64,000 nucleotides of DNA, taken from NCBI GenBank assembly GCA_016868855.1, contig VGFP01000002.1:287210-351209 (forward strand), written 5' to 3'. Of this stretch, positions 39,224 through 49,002 are shown one piece after another; position 1 is the first letter of the stretch; each line of letters starts with the position of its first letter. Origin of the DNA: Bacteroidota bacterium (lineage in GTDB: Bacteria; Bacteroidota; Bacteroidia; Chitinophagales; Chitinophagaceae). Position numbers and translations under genes: made by a program. Under the pieces are notes generated by a model, which worked only from the letters and a program-made list of their open reading frames with translations, did no database searches and had not been told where the DNA came from.

Positions 39224-39685
39224 TGGGCGATTGCCTTTTTCGCAATTTTCAAGAATGGCTCTCATAGCCGGGTTGATCGATTTCACTTTTCTTTCCTGAT
39301 AATCAAAGCAAACCATCTTGGTTTCTATTTGTGCAGCAGTAAGCAATTTGTTTTCTCTTTCAACCTCTATGGAGTAATAGCATCAAAAGCTTGCTCTTCC
39401 AATATTTCCAATGGACAAATGAATGGTGATTGCATCTCTGAAAAAAAGTTCATGAAAATATTCCAATGTTGCTTCAGCCAATACCAATCCGTAATCACCG
39501 AATTTCATTTCAGAACATCCGATGGTTTCTAAAAAACGCAACCTGGTTTCTTGTGTAAACAGCAAATAGCGTTCGTTCCCTGCATGTCCACCGTAATTGA
39601 TGTCTCCAATTTGAACAGTCATTGAAGTTTGAAAGCAGGGGGGTGATGGGATGTTGATGTTGTTTTTTCTCATGAAGTCAGGCAA
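39218..39685 (-). pseudogene. 4HBT/hotdog acyl-CoA thioesterase interrupted by one in-frame TGA (39383-39385)
   Basis: Listed ORF 39383-39685 (SMTVQIGDINYGGHAGNERYLLFTQETRLRFLETIG...IGRASF*) continues in the same frame after TGA as CYYSIEVERENKLLTAAQIETKMVCFDYQERKVKSINPAMRAILENCEKGNRPS*, the expected C-terminal half. Confidence 0.8.
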
Positions 39686-40259
39686 TGGTTTTTAAAAATG
39701 CATTCATTTGATCAACTGCTTTTTTCCGGTGACTGATCGCTGATTTCACATCCAGTCCCAATATTGCGAATGTCTGATCATATCCATCCGGAATAAACAA
39801 GGGGTCATATCCAAAACCGCCCGTCCCACTGGGTGTAAGTGCAATTTTCCCGCTGCAGGTGCCTTCAAATAGATATTCATTTCCATCTATGATCAGTGAA
39901 ATGACAGTCTTGAAAACGGCGTTTCTGTTGCTTATGTTTTTCATGTTGTGCAAAAGCAGTGCATTGTTCTGTGTTGCATCAGACGTATCACCTGCGTATC
40001 TGGCTGATTTTACACCAGGAGCCCCATTCAACCCTTCCACTTCCAGTCCGCTGTCTTCTGAAAAACAATCTTTGCCCGTCAATTGAAAAATAACCGATGA
40101 TTTTTCAGATGCATTTTTTGCAAGCGTTTCATGTGGCTCAGGAATATCAATTTCGATGCCTGCCTCTTTCAAAGTGATGATGTCAAATCGGTTGTTGAGC
40201 AATGCCCTGATTTCATCTGCTTTGTGGCGATTGTTGGATGCAAAAATCAACTGTTTCAT
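39678..40259 (-). CDS. rdgB: RdgB/HAM1 family XTP/dITP diphosphatase
   Basis: LIFASNNRHKADEIRALL, FSEDSGLEVEGLNGAPGVKSARYAG, GFGYDPLFIPDGYDQTFA, ISHRKKAV; start at MKQLIF. Confidence 0.95.
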   Translation of the reverse strand: MKQLIFASNNRHKADEIRALLNNRFDIITLKEAGIEIDIPEPHETLAKNASEKSSVIFQLTGKDCFSEDSGLEVEGLNGAPGVKSARYAGDTSDATQNNALLLHNMKNISNRNAVFKTVISLIIDGNEYLFEGTCSGKIALTPSGTGGFGYDPLFIPDGYDQTFAILGLDVKSAISHRKKAVDQMNAFLKTIA

Positions 40260-40750
40260 GCAATGAAAATTTGCTTGAGGCAGTTCCACAATTTCACTTT
40301 CAACGATTTGTCTCCTATCATTTCCTCCAATGAAGGCGATGCAACAAATTGGATATTATCGACTTTCTGTATTTGAAAAGGTGGGAAGTTGATCGGCAGT
40401 CCGAATGCTGCAGGGGCAATCCCAAACAATATGATGTTTGACGTAACATAATGCTCCTTGATGAATTGCAGGTCTGTCGCGTTCTCCTTGTCAGTATACA
40501 GGACAGCTGCATTGGAGTTGTCAAGTTTGCAGGCGGTTAAAATGCCGTTCAGCAATTCATGGGCTTCTTTTTCAATCGTGTCGTTTGATGGTGCCGCAAC
40601 GATTACTGCACGCATTGCTTTTTTTTCTTTTGCAGCAGTCGGCATGGATGGATCGATCAACACATCCTTGTACAATGCAGAGAGGAGGGAAACGGGTATT
40701 TTAACTTTTTCTACTTGATCCATCTGTTTGGTTTCCTTTGCCGTTGGCAT
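40256..40750 (-). CDS. Conserved hypothetical protein upstream of rdgB
   Basis: ORF with coherent composition; 4-nt overlap with rdgB start; MPTAKETKQ (40750) or MDQVEK (40723) start more plausible than 40849, which would overlap ilvE. Confidence 0.6.
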   Translation of the reverse strand: MPTAKETKQMDQVEKVKIPVSLLSALYKDVLIDPSMPTAAKEKKAMRAVIVAAPSNDTIEKEAHELLNGILTACKLDNSNAAVLYTDKENATDLQFIKEHYVTSNIILFGIAPAAFGLPINFPPFQIQKVDNIQFVASPSLEEMIGDKSLKVKLWNCLKQIFIA

Positions 40751-40781
40751 TTGTTTTTGTTTCTTTGCAAAAATATTTTTT

Positions 40782-41849
40782 ATGCAGAAGGGTGCAATAA
40801 AGGTAACAAAAGCGGCGACATCGAAATGGTCTTCAACCGATTTCAACAATCTTCCATTCGGTAAATTGTTTACTGATCATATGTTGATTGCAGAGTACAA
40901 AGATGGAGCCTGGGGTGATCCCGAAATCCTGCCTTATGGTCCACTGCATTTTGACCCCTCACTTGCAACCTTGCATTACGGACAGTCGATCTTTGAAGGT
41001 ATCAAAGCATTTCGCAGGAAAGATGGCAGTGCCGCTATTTTCAGGCCCTATGAAAATTTGAAAAGATTCAACAAGTCTGCCCATCGCATGGCCATGCCTG
41101 ATGTGCCCGAGTTTCATTTCATCGAGGGAATGAAACATTTGTTGGCTTTGGAGGACAAGTGGATTCCCAATGCAGATGATCATTCCATGTATATACGTCC
41201 TTTTATGTTTGGGACTGATGAAGTGATTGGCGTGGGACCCTCATCCAGATATTATTTTATTATCATTTTGAGTCCGGTTGGACCATATTTCTCCAAGCCT
41301 TTGAATATTTATGTGGAAGAGCAATATGTGAGAGCTGCACCTGGTGGTGTGGGTTATGCAAAAACAGCCGGCAATTATGCTGCATCGCTCTACCCTGCAA
41401 AACTTGCAAAGGACAAGGGATTTGACCAGATTTTGTGGATGGATGCACAAGAGCACAGGTATGTGCAGGAATGTGGTGCTATGAATGTATTTTTTGTGTT
41501 GGATGGAAAACTGATCACACCCTCATTGGATGCAGGAACCATATTGGATGGCATCACCAGAAAAAGCATCATAGACCTTGCAAGGTCGTTGGGAAAAACG
41601 GTCGAAGAGCGTGATATTTTGATCGATGAATTGGTTGAAGGATACAAGAAGGGGACACTGACGGAGGCATTTGGAGCTGGAACTGCGGTGACGGTCTCCA
41701 AAATCGAAGTTTTGCAGTACAAAGAGACCAAGATCAGGCTGGATGCTTCCAAAATGTCTATTGCAGATGAATTGAAGCAAACCATGGCAGCCATCAGGAA
41801 CGGCTCTGCAGCCGATTCCCTGGGTTGGATGGTCGGCATAAAAGACTGA
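40782..41849 (+). CDS. ilvE: Branched-chain amino acid aminotransferase
   Basis: LPYGPLHFDPSLATLHYGQSIFEGIKAFRRKDG, GGVGYAKTAGNYAASLYPAKLAKDKGFDQILWMDAQEHRYVQECGAMNVFFV; start MQKGAIKV. Confidence 0.95.
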   Translation: MQKGAIKVTKAATSKWSSTDFNNLPFGKLFTDHMLIAEYKDGAWGDPEILPYGPLHFDPSLATLHYGQSIFEGIKAFRRKDGSAAIFRPYENLKRFNKSAHRMAMPDVPEFHFIEGMKHLLALEDKWIPNADDHSMYIRPFMFGTDEVIGVGPSSRYYFIIILSPVGPYFSKPLNIYVEEQYVRAAPGGVGYAKTAGNYAASLYPAKLAKDKGFDQILWMDAQEHRYVQECGAMNVFFVLDGKLITPSLDAGTILDGITRKSIIDLARSLGKTVEERDILIDELVEGYKKGTLTEAFGAGTAVTVSKIEVLQYKETKIRLDASKMSIADELKQTMAAIRNGSAADSLGWMVGIKD

Positions 41850-41878
41850 TTTTCCTTCATAAAATTTTGAATTGTGGC

Positions 41879-41909
41879 TTTGCTTTTTAGAAAAAAGCTC
41901 CTACCTTTG
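41879..41909 (+). promoter_or_regulatory. Promoter of rpsL-rpsG
   Basis: TTTG (41879-41882) - 19 nt - TACCTTTG (41902-41909). Confidence 0.75.
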
Positions 41910-41934
41910 CCGTCCCGTTAAAAAAAGGGGTAGC

Positions 41935-42315
41935 ATGCCTACAATTCAACAATTAGTTAGAAAAGGAAGAGAGATCATCAAGGCCAAAATCAAGTCAAGG
42001 GCCCTTGATGCGTGTCCACAGCGCCGTGGTGTTTGCACCAGGGTATACACTACTACACCTAAGAAGCCCAATTCGGCTTTGAGAAAAGTTGCCAAAGTGC
42101 GTTTGACCAACAAGGTTGAAGTCATTGCATACATTCCGGGTGAAGGTCATAATTTACAGGAGCACTCCATCGTATTGATAAGAGGTGGTCGTGTGAAAGA
42201 TTTGCCCGGTGTGCGTTATCATATTGTAAGAGGCAGCTTGGATACTGCAGGTGTGAAGGACAGAAAGAAGAGCCGTTCCAAGTATGGCACCAAGCGCGAA
42301 AAAGCTAAAAAATAA
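41935..42315 (+). CDS. rpsL: 30S ribosomal protein S12
   Basis: [13 protein letters not shown]...[21 protein letters not shown]...[12 protein letters not shown] track start too far upstream. Confidence 0.98.
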   Translation: MPTIQQLVRKGREIIKAKIKSRALDACPQRRGVCTRVYTTTPKKPNSALRKVAKVRLTNKVEVIAYIPGEGHNLQEHSIVLIRGGRVKDLPGVRYHIVRGSLDTAGVKDRKKSRSKYGTKREKAKK

Positions 42316-42342
42316 AACAATCACAAAGAAACCTTAATATAG

Positions 42343-42810
42343 ATGAGGAAGACCAGAGCAAAAAAATTACCACTTGCACCAGATCCAAAGTTCAATGATA
42401 CTTTGGTAACACGTTTCGTGAACAACGTTATGTGGCAGGGAAAGAAAGGCGCATCTCTCACCATTTTCTACGATTCTTTAGAAAAAGTATCCAAGATGAC
42501 TGGTGAAGATGGATATGAGATTTGGAGAAAAGCCTTGTCAAACGTAACGCCTGCAGTTGAGGTAAGAAGCCGTCGAATTGGTGGTGCTACCTTCCAGATT
42601 CCATCTGAGGTTCGTCCCGATCGAAAAATTTCCCTCAGCATCAAATGGTTGGTCCGTTTTGCCAGAGAGCGCAACGGTCGCAGCATGGCTGACAAGCTTG
42701 CGAATGAAATAGTTGCAGCAAGCAAGGGAGAAGGTGGGGCGTACAAAAAGAAAGAAGATACCCATCGCATGGCCGAAGCCAACAAGGCTTTCGCTCACTT
42801 CAGGATTTGA
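42343..42810 (+). CDS. rpsG: 30S ribosomal protein S7
   Basis: [19 protein letters not shown]...[26 protein letters not shown]. Confidence 0.98.
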   Translation: MRKTRAKKLPLAPDPKFNDTLVTRFVNNVMWQGKKGASLTIFYDSLEKVSKMTGEDGYEIWRKALSNVTPAVEVRSRRIGGATFQIPSEVRPDRKISLSIKWLVRFARERNGRSMADKLANEIVAASKGEGGAYKKKEDTHRMAEANKAFAHFRI

Positions 42811-42833
42811 TCCGAATAGAATAAAATCTTAAC

Positions 42834-42862
42834 AAAAGGGCCGATGCATCGGCCCTTTTTTA
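42834..42862 (+). terminator. Intrinsic terminator after rpsG
   Basis: aaaagggccgatgcatcggccctttttt, perfect palindrome plus T-run. Confidence 0.8.
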
Positions 42863-42886
42863 TTTTCGTTTCTCCCAGTCTTGTAC

Positions 42887-42894
42887 TAACTTTG
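42887..42894 (+). promoter_or_regulatory. -7 element of fusA promoter
   Basis: TAACTTTG between the rpsG terminator and fusA. Confidence 0.6.
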
Positions 42895-42958
42895 CACCCG
42901 CAAAAACAGCCTTGACAAAGGCTAGAACGAACAAATAAATTAAACAACACACTCAGTC

Positions 42959-45100
42959 ATGGCAGACTTAAAATTTCAACGCAACTTCGGAATTGCCGCA
43001 CACATCGATGCTGGTAAAACCACTACTACTGAGCGCATCCTGCGTTATACCGGAATGATTCACAAGATTGGTGAGGTGCATGATGGTGCAGCTACAACTG
43101 ACTGGATGGAGCAGGAGAAAGAGCGTGGTATCACCATTACCTCTGCTGCTGTAAGCTGCCAGTGGAACTTCCCAACTGTACTGGGTAAGGCAACTCCAGA
43201 TACAAAAAAATATTATTTCAATATCATCGATACTCCAGGTCACGTTGATTTTACGGTTGAGGTGGAACGTTCCATGCGTGTACTGGATGGATTGATTGCC
43301 TTGTTCTCAGCAGTGGATGGTGTTGAGCCGCAGTCTGAAACTGTTTGGCGTCAGGCCAACCGTTACAAGGTTCCACGCATTGGATTTGTAAACAAGATGG
43401 ACAGAAGCGGTGCGGATTTCTTGATGGTGGTGAACCAAGTGAAAGAAATGTTGGGTGCCAAGGCAGTGCCCCTTCAATTGCCCATTGGAGCGGAAGACAA
43501 TTTCACCGGAGTGGTTGACCTCATCAAAATGAAAGGGATCATTTGGCATATGGAAACAGAAGGAATGACCTTTGATGAAATTCCTGTTCCTGCTGACATG
43601 GTGGAGGAAGTTAATCATTGGAGACAAAATCTGATTGAGGCAGTTGCAGAATACGATGACAAATTATTGGAAAAGTTCTTTGACGATCCAAGCTCTATCA
43701 CTGAAGAAGAAGTACATGAAGCCATTCGCAAAGCAACCATCGATTTGAGCATTGTACCGATGATGTGCGGTTCCTCATTCAAAAACAAAGGCGTACAAAC
43801 TGCATTGGATGCAGTGTGCAGATATCTACCATCTCCGGTTGACATCGATGCGGTGGAAGGAACCAATCCTGACAACGGAGAAACATTGATCAGAAAGCCT
43901 GAAGCGACAGAACCATTTGCTGCACTTGCTTTCAAGATCATGACAGATCCGTTTGTAGGACGATTGGCGTTCTTCCGAGTGTATTCTGGACACCTCGATG
44001 CAGGTTCTTACGTGCTGAATGTTAGAAGTGGAAAGAAAGAGCGTATCAGCCGTATCATGAAGATGTTTGCCAACAAACAGAATCCAATTGATTTTATTGA
44101 AGCGGGGGATATCGGTGCTGCAGTAGGTTTCAAGGAAATCAAAACAGGAGATACACTTTGCGATGAAAATCATCCCATTGTTTTGGAAAACATGTTTATT
44201 CCAGAGCCGGTGATCTCCATTGCAGTCGAGCCAAAAGCACAAGCAGACGTTGATAAGATGGGATTGGCAATTTCTAAATTGGTGGAAGAAGATCCAACCC
44301 TGCGTGTAAAAACAGATGAAGAAACAGGGCAAACCATTCTGAGTGGAATGGGTGAATTACACCTTGAGATCATTGTTGATCGTATGCGCAGAGAATTCAA
44401 AGTAGAAGTAAACCAAGGTGCTCCACAGGTTGCTTACAAAGAAGCATTCCAGGCTACCATAGAACACCGCGAGACGTTGAAAAAGCAGTCTGGTGGTCGT
44501 GGTAAGTTTGCGGATATTGTATTTGAAATGGGACCTGCAGACGGCGAATGGTTGAAAGAAAATCCAGGTAAGCAAATGCAATTTGTGAATGATATTTTCG
44601 GAGGATCTATCCCACGTGAATTCATTCCTGCCATTCAAAAAGGTTTCGAACAATCTATGTCAACCGGTGTGTTGGCCAACTACCCAGTTGAACACATGAA
44701 GATCAGGATATTTGACGGAAGCTTTCACCAGGTTGACTCTGATTCCATGTCATTTGAATTGTGTGCCAAATCCGGATTCCGTGAAGCAGCACGCAAAGCA
44801 AAGCCCGTATTGTTGGAGCCTATCATGAAAGTGGAAGTGATTACTCCAGAGCAGTACATGGGTGATGTGACAGGCGACTTGAACAGAAGAAGAGGAATGC
44901 TGGAGGGTATGGACAGCAGAGCGGGCGCACAGGTAATCAAAGCCAAAGTTCCGTTGAGTGAAATGTTTGGATATGTGACCCAGTTGCGTTCATTGTCATC
45001 TGGACGCGCTTCTTCAACCATGGAGTTCTCTCACTACAACCCTGCACCCAACAACATTGCAGAGGAAGTAATCTCGAGGGTGAAAGGAAAAGGAAACTGA
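42959..45100 (+). CDS. fusA: Elongation factor G
   Basis: [56 protein letters not shown]. Confidence 0.98.
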   Translation: MADLKFQRNFGIAAHIDAGKTTTTERILRYTGMIHKIGEVHDGAATTDWMEQEKERGITITSAAVSCQWNFPTVLGKATPDTKKYYFNIIDTPGHVDFTVEVERSMRVLDGLIALFSAVDGVEPQSETVWRQANRYKVPRIGFVNKMDRSGADFLMVVNQVKEMLGAKAVPLQLPIGAEDNFTGVVDLIKMKGIIWHMETEGMTFDEIPVPADMVEEVNHWRQNLIEAVAEYDDKLLEKFFDDPSSITEEEVHEAIRKATIDLSIVPMMCGSSFKNKGVQTALDAVCRYLPSPVDIDAVEGTNPDNGETLIRKPEATEPFAALAFKIMTDPFVGRLAFFRVYSGHLDAGSYVLNVRSGKKERISRIMKMFANKQNPIDFIEAGDIGAAVGFKEIKTGDTLCDENHPIVLENMFIPEPVISIAVEPKAQADVDKMGLAISKLVEEDPTLRVKTDEETGQTILSGMGELHLEIIVDRMRREFKVEVNQGAPQVAYKEAFQATIEHRETLKKQSGGRGKFADIVFEMGPADGEWLKENPGKQMQFVNDIFGGSIPREFIPAIQKGFEQSMSTGVLANYPVEHMKIRIFDGSFHQVDSDSMSFELCAKSGFREAARKAKPVLLEPIMKVEVITPEQYMGDVTGDLNRRRGMLEGMDSRAGAQVIKAKVPLSEMFGYVTQLRSLSSGRASSTMEFSHYNPAPNNIAEEVISRVKGKGN

Positions 45101-45129
45101 TATTTCAAATAATTGAAATTCAAATAGTT

Positions 45130-45158
45130 GAGTCCCGGGATAACCCGGGACTCTTTTT
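45130..45158 (+). terminator. Intrinsic terminator after fusA
   Basis: gagtcccgg-gataa-cccgggactc followed by ttttt. Confidence 0.8.
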
Positions 45159-45201
45159 ATTTACCGACCTGAAAATTCCCCTCAAAATTTATTGCAAATC
45201 T

Positions 45202-45233
45202 TTTGCGTGGAATGCTTTGAATTCTTACCTTTG
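45202..45233 (+). promoter_or_regulatory. Promoter of the S10 operon (rpsJ)
   Basis: TTTG (45202-45205) - 20 nt - TACCTTTG (45226-45233). Confidence 0.75.
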
Positions 45234-45263
45234 CATCCCCATTAAAAAATGGGCTATTAACAT

Positions 45264-45569
45264 ATGTCACAGCGTATCAGGATAAAATTGCAGTCATACG
45301 ACCATAACTTGGTTGATAAATCGGCGGAGAAGATTGTTAAAACTGTGCGCAGCACGGGTGCCGTTATAACTGGTCCAATTCCCTTGCCTACGCAAAAGAG
45401 AATTTTCACAGTGTTGAAATCTCCGCATGTGAACAAGAAAGCGCGTGAGCAGTTCCAATTGAGCACACACAAGCGTTTGCTTGATATTTATACTTCTTCA
45501 TCCCGCACGGTAGATGCACTGAGCAAGTTGGATCTTCCAAGTGGTGTGGATGTTGAAATCAAGGCCTGA
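45264..45569 (+). CDS. rpsJ: 30S ribosomal protein S10
   Basis: [23 protein letters not shown]...GPIPLPT...[11 protein letters not shown]. Confidence 0.98.
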   Translation: MSQRIRIKLQSYDHNLVDKSAEKIVKTVRSTGAVITGPIPLPTQKRIFTVLKSPHVNKKAREQFQLSTHKRLLDIYTSSSRTVDALSKLDLPSGVDVEIKA

Positions 45570-45579
45570 TAAGGGTCAG

Positions 45580-45834
45580 TCCCGATCCGTCGGGGCACAG
45601 TTCTTTACTTTCATCTCCCAATTGATTGCCGTTGGCATGAAAAAAAGGAGCGCTGAAGAAAATTTTATCTCTCTGATGAGAGTTGAAATATAAACAAGCC
45701 CTTCGAGGTTTGTTTACTGTCGGTACTTCCCACCAGCAGATGGTAAAAGGGGAAAAGGTCGACAGCAAACTGGGATTGAAGCGAGGTCATACCTCTCTGT
45801 CCATTTAACCGAAAAGGGGCAAAAATTAAAAACA
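45580..45834 (+). ncRNA. Candidate structured ribosomal-protein leader / cis-regulatory RNA between rpsJ and rplC
   Basis: 265-bp gap with no plausible gene in a cluster where spacers are mostly under 80 bp; several hairpins by eye: tcccga/tcggg(g), taaacaagcc/ggtttgttta (45691-45716), nested ctgtcg/cgacag + ttccc/gggaa + acca/tggt (45717-45765), gaggt/acctc (45783-45795). Confidence 0.5.
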
Positions 45835-46452
45835 ATGAAAGGAATTATCGGTAAGAAAATTGGGATGACCAGCATCTTCGGTCCCGATGGCAAGCAAACT
45901 GCTTGCACAGTCATCGAAGCAGGTCCTTGTGTAGTAACACAGGTGAAGACAAAGGACAACGATGGCTATACTGCGCTTCAATTGGCATTCGGCGAGAAAG
46001 TTGAAAAAAGAGCCAATGCTTCAGAAAAAGGACATTTCTCCAAGTCCTCTTCTACTCCAAAAAGTTTTGTAAAAGAATTCAGGGATTACAGCCTCGAGAA
46101 AAATCTCGGCGAATCCATCACATGCGACATTTTCGCTGAAGGTGAAAACGTTGATGTTGTTGGAACTACCAAAGGTAAAGGTTTTCAGGGTGTTGTAAAG
46201 CGTCATGGTTTCAGTGGTGTCGGTGAGCAATCACACGGACAGCACGATCGCCAGCGTGCACCAGGTTCGATAGGTAACTCATCTGATGCGTCAAGGGTAT
46301 TTAAAGGAATGCGCATGGCGGGTCGCATGGGCAATGACCGTGTTAAAGTAAAAGGATTGAAAGTTGTGAAGATTTTCCCAGAGAAAAACTTCATCCTTGT
46401 GAGTGGGTCAGTACCCGGCCACAACGGTTCAATCGTATATATTCAGAAATAA
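45835..46452 (+). CDS. rplC: 50S ribosomal protein L3
   Basis: [14 protein letters not shown]...[16 protein letters not shown]...[16 protein letters not shown]. Confidence 0.98.
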   Translation: MKGIIGKKIGMTSIFGPDGKQTACTVIEAGPCVVTQVKTKDNDGYTALQLAFGEKVEKRANASEKGHFSKSSSTPKSFVKEFRDYSLEKNLGESITCDIFAEGENVDVVGTTKGKGFQGVVKRHGFSGVGEQSHGQHDRQRAPGSIGNSSDASRVFKGMRMAGRMGNDRVKVKGLKVVKIFPEKNFILVSGSVPGHNGSIVYIQK

Positions 46453-46466
46453 TTCAACGCATCAAC

Positions 46467-47105
46467 ATGCAACTAGAAGTATTATCAATAAAAGGAAGCA
46501 AGACAGGCAGAACAGTTGATTTGCCTGAAGAAATATTTGGTGCAGAACCAAACAACCATGTGATCTACCTCGCTGTCAAGCAATTCCTTGCTGCACAGCG
46601 CCAGGGCACACACAAGGTAAAGACCCGCGCGGAAGTAAAAGGTGCGAGCAGAAAACTGCACCGCCAGAAAGGTACAGGAGGTTCTCGTAAGGGTAATATC
46701 CGCAACCCATTGTACAAAGGTGGTGGTACCATTTTCGGTCCCAAGCCCCATAGCTACGACATCAAATTGAACCGCCGTGTGAAAGATCTCGCAAAGATCA
46801 GCGCACTCAGTTACAAGGGCAAAGAGAATGCAGTATTGGTGGTTGAAGATTTGAAATTGGATGCTCCCAAAACAAGTGTTTTTGCAACAATGTTAAAGGA
46901 CCTGAAAGTAAATGACAAAAAAGCATTGTATATCATGTCTGCTGTGGAAGAAAATGTTTTTGTGAGTGCAAGAAACATTCCTTCAGTACTGGCAACTCCA
47001 TTGTCTGATATCAACACATACGATGTGATGAATGCAGATGTGTTGGTATTGACTGAATCAGCAGCCAAGATGTTTGCAGAATTGGAAGAGGGTGTAGACG
47101 CATAA
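46467..47105 (+). CDS. rplD: 50S ribosomal protein L4
   Basis: HKVKTRAEVKGASRKLHRQKGTGGSRKGNIRNPLYKGGGTIFGPKPHSY. Confidence 0.98.
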   Translation: MQLEVLSIKGSKTGRTVDLPEEIFGAEPNNHVIYLAVKQFLAAQRQGTHKVKTRAEVKGASRKLHRQKGTGGSRKGNIRNPLYKGGGTIFGPKPHSYDIKLNRRVKDLAKISALSYKGKENAVLVVEDLKLDAPKTSVFATMLKDLKVNDKKALYIMSAVEENVFVSARNIPSVLATPLSDINTYDVMNADVLVLTESAAKMFAELEEGVDA

Positions 47106-47134
47106 TTGATTAACAAACGAATTAAATATTTGAT

Positions 47135-47434
47135 ATGAAACTTGCTGAAGTACTTGTGAAGCCCATTCTTTCAGAGAAGGCCAATCAGCTTTCAGAAAAA
47201 AGACGCGTGTATTCTTTCAAGGTTGCACGTGCTGCCAACAAGCTTGAGATTAAAAAAGCAGTGGAAGATTTCTATGGTGTTACAGTGGAAGATGTTAGAA
47301 CTGCCGTTGCACCTGCCAAATCAAGAAGCCGCATGACAAAAGCTGGTGTGATCAGCGGAAGGAAGCCTTCCTATAAGAAAGCTTTTGTAACAGTAGGTGA
47401 AGGCAATACCATTGATCTGTATTCAACAATTTAA
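47135..47434 (+). CDS. rplW: 50S ribosomal protein L23
   Basis: VLVKPILSEKANQLSEKRRVYSFKVARAANKLEIKKAVEDFYGV. Confidence 0.97.
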   Translation: MKLAEVLVKPILSEKANQLSEKRRVYSFKVARAANKLEIKKAVEDFYGVTVEDVRTAVAPAKSRSRMTKAGVISGRKPSYKKAFVTVGEGNTIDLYSTI

Positions 47435-47464
47435 TAAAATATCCTTCGGGTAAAAAATAAAGAA

Positions 47465-48304
47465 ATGGCATTAAAGAAGTACAAACCAGTAACGGCGGGA
47501 ACCAGATGGAGAATTGGCAATGCATATGCAGAGATCACCACTTCTACTCCCGAGAAATCACTTCTTGAAAAAGTAAAGGCAACCGGCGGTAGAAACGCAC
47601 AGGGTCGTCGTGCAATGCGCTATATCGGTGGCGGTAATAAAAAAATGTACCGTGTCATCGACTTCAAGCGCAACAAGTATGATATTCCTGCGACTGTTGC
47701 CACCATCGAGTATGATCCAAACCGCACCGCTTTCATCGCATTGTTGAACTATGCGGATGGTGAGAAAAGATACATTCTTGCGCCACAGGGTTTGGAAGTG
47801 GGCATGACAGTAGTAAGCGGTGATGCAGTTGCTCCTGAAGTAGGCAATGCGCTAAAGATGAAGAACATGCCGTTGGGTACCAATGTGCACAATATTGAGA
47901 TGCAACCTGGACAAGGCGGCAAGATCGCCCGTTCTGCAGGAGCTTCAGCACAGCTGACCAACAAGGAAGAAAAATATGCGGTGTTGAAAATGCCTTCAGG
48001 TGAATTGAGAAAAGTATTGATCAATTGTTATGCAACCGTAGGTGTGCTTTCAAATTCTGACCATAGCTTGGAGAGCATGGGCAAGGCGGGTAGAAACCGT
48101 TGGAAAGGTATTCGTCCACGCAACCGTGGTGTTGCCATGAACCCCGTAGATCACCCAATGGGCGGTGGTGAAGGAAAGGCATCAGGCGGACACCCACGCA
48201 GCCGCACAGGCAAATATGCAAAAGGTGAGAAAACTAGAACACTTGGAAAAGGAAGCGACAAGTTGATCATCCAGCGCAAGAACGGAAGTAAAATATCAAA
48301 ATAA
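47465..48304 (+). CDS. rplB: 50S ribosomal protein L2
   Basis: [15 protein letters not shown]...[29 protein letters not shown]...[25 protein letters not shown]. Confidence 0.98.
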   Translation: MALKKYKPVTAGTRWRIGNAYAEITTSTPEKSLLEKVKATGGRNAQGRRAMRYIGGGNKKMYRVIDFKRNKYDIPATVATIEYDPNRTAFIALLNYADGEKRYILAPQGLEVGMTVVSGDAVAPEVGNALKMKNMPLGTNVHNIEMQPGQGGKIARSAGASAQLTNKEEKYAVLKMPSGELRKVLINCYATVGVLSNSDHSLESMGKAGRNRWKGIRPRNRGVAMNPVDHPMGGGEGKASGGHPRSRTGKYAKGEKTRTLGKGSDKLIIQRKNGSKISK

Positions 48305-48330
48305 TTAGAACAAACAACAAGCAATAAATC

Positions 48331-48603
48331 ATGGCTCGTTCAATAAAAAAAGGTCCCTACGTAGCGGCAAAACTGGAAAAGAAGGTAGTCGCGATGAATG
48401 ATGGCAAATCCAAGAGAGCAGTTGTAAAGACATGGAGCCGCAGAAGCACCATCACACCTGAATTTGTTGGTCACACGTTTGCCGTTCACAACGGAAACAA
48501 ATTCATCCCTGTGTATGTAACCGAATTCATGGTTGGACACAAATTGGGAGAATTTGCGCCTACACGCAATTTCAAAGGGCACTCAAGCAAAAAAGTAGTT
48601 TAA
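48331..48603 (+). CDS. rpsS: 30S ribosomal protein S19
   Basis: [19 protein letters not shown]...[16 protein letters not shown]. Confidence 0.98.
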   Translation: MARSIKKGPYVAAKLEKKVVAMNDGKSKRAVVKTWSRRSTITPEFVGHTFAVHNGNKFIPVYVTEFMVGHKLGEFAPTRNFKGHSSKKVV

Positions 48604-48642
48604 TAATTGTTGGACGCGTTCCGGCAACTGAAAAATAAAAAT

Positions 48643-48981
48643 ATGGAAGCAGTAGCAAAATTGAGAAACTATCCCACTTCACCCCGCAAGATGCGCTTGT
48701 TGGCGGATCATATCCGTGGCATGAAGGTGGAGGAAGCAGTAGCGATTCTTGAGCATCATCCACAGCACAGTGCAACACCCCTTCGCAAGTTGGTGATGTC
48801 TGCGGTGAGCAACTGGAAGCAAAAGAACGAAGGTGGCAACGTTGAAGCACTTGTGGTGAAAACCATTTTTGTGGACGGCGCTCGTTCCATCAAACGCATG
48901 TTGCCTGCTCCACAAGGACGTGCATACCGCATGAGAAAGCGCAGCAACCATGTCACCGTAATTGTTGATGCAAAAAATTAA
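48643..48981 (+). CDS. rplV: 50S ribosomal protein L22
   Basis: AKLRNYPTSPRKMRLLADHIRGMKVEEAVAILEH...GRAYRMRKRSNHVTVIV; start MEAVAK. Confidence 0.96.
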   Translation: MEAVAKLRNYPTSPRKMRLLADHIRGMKVEEAVAILEHHPQHSATPLRKLVMSAVSNWKQKNEGGNVEALVVKTIFVDGARSIKRMLPAPQGRAYRMRKRSNHVTVIVDAKN

Positions 48982-49002
48982 GAACAAACAAACTGAATTA
49001 TA

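Noticed and set aside
39383-39385. TGA followed by TGC in the thioesterase as a possible selenocysteine codon
   Set aside because: I know of no selenoprotein in this hotdog thioesterase family and saw no obvious SECIS hairpin; nonsense mutation or sequencing error is simpler.
45559-45768. 69-aa minus-strand ORF and overlapping 45714-45959 ORF across the rpsJ-rplC spacer
   Set aside because: Low-quality sequence without family features, and partly antisense to r-protein genes; the spacer is better explained as non-coding structured RNA.
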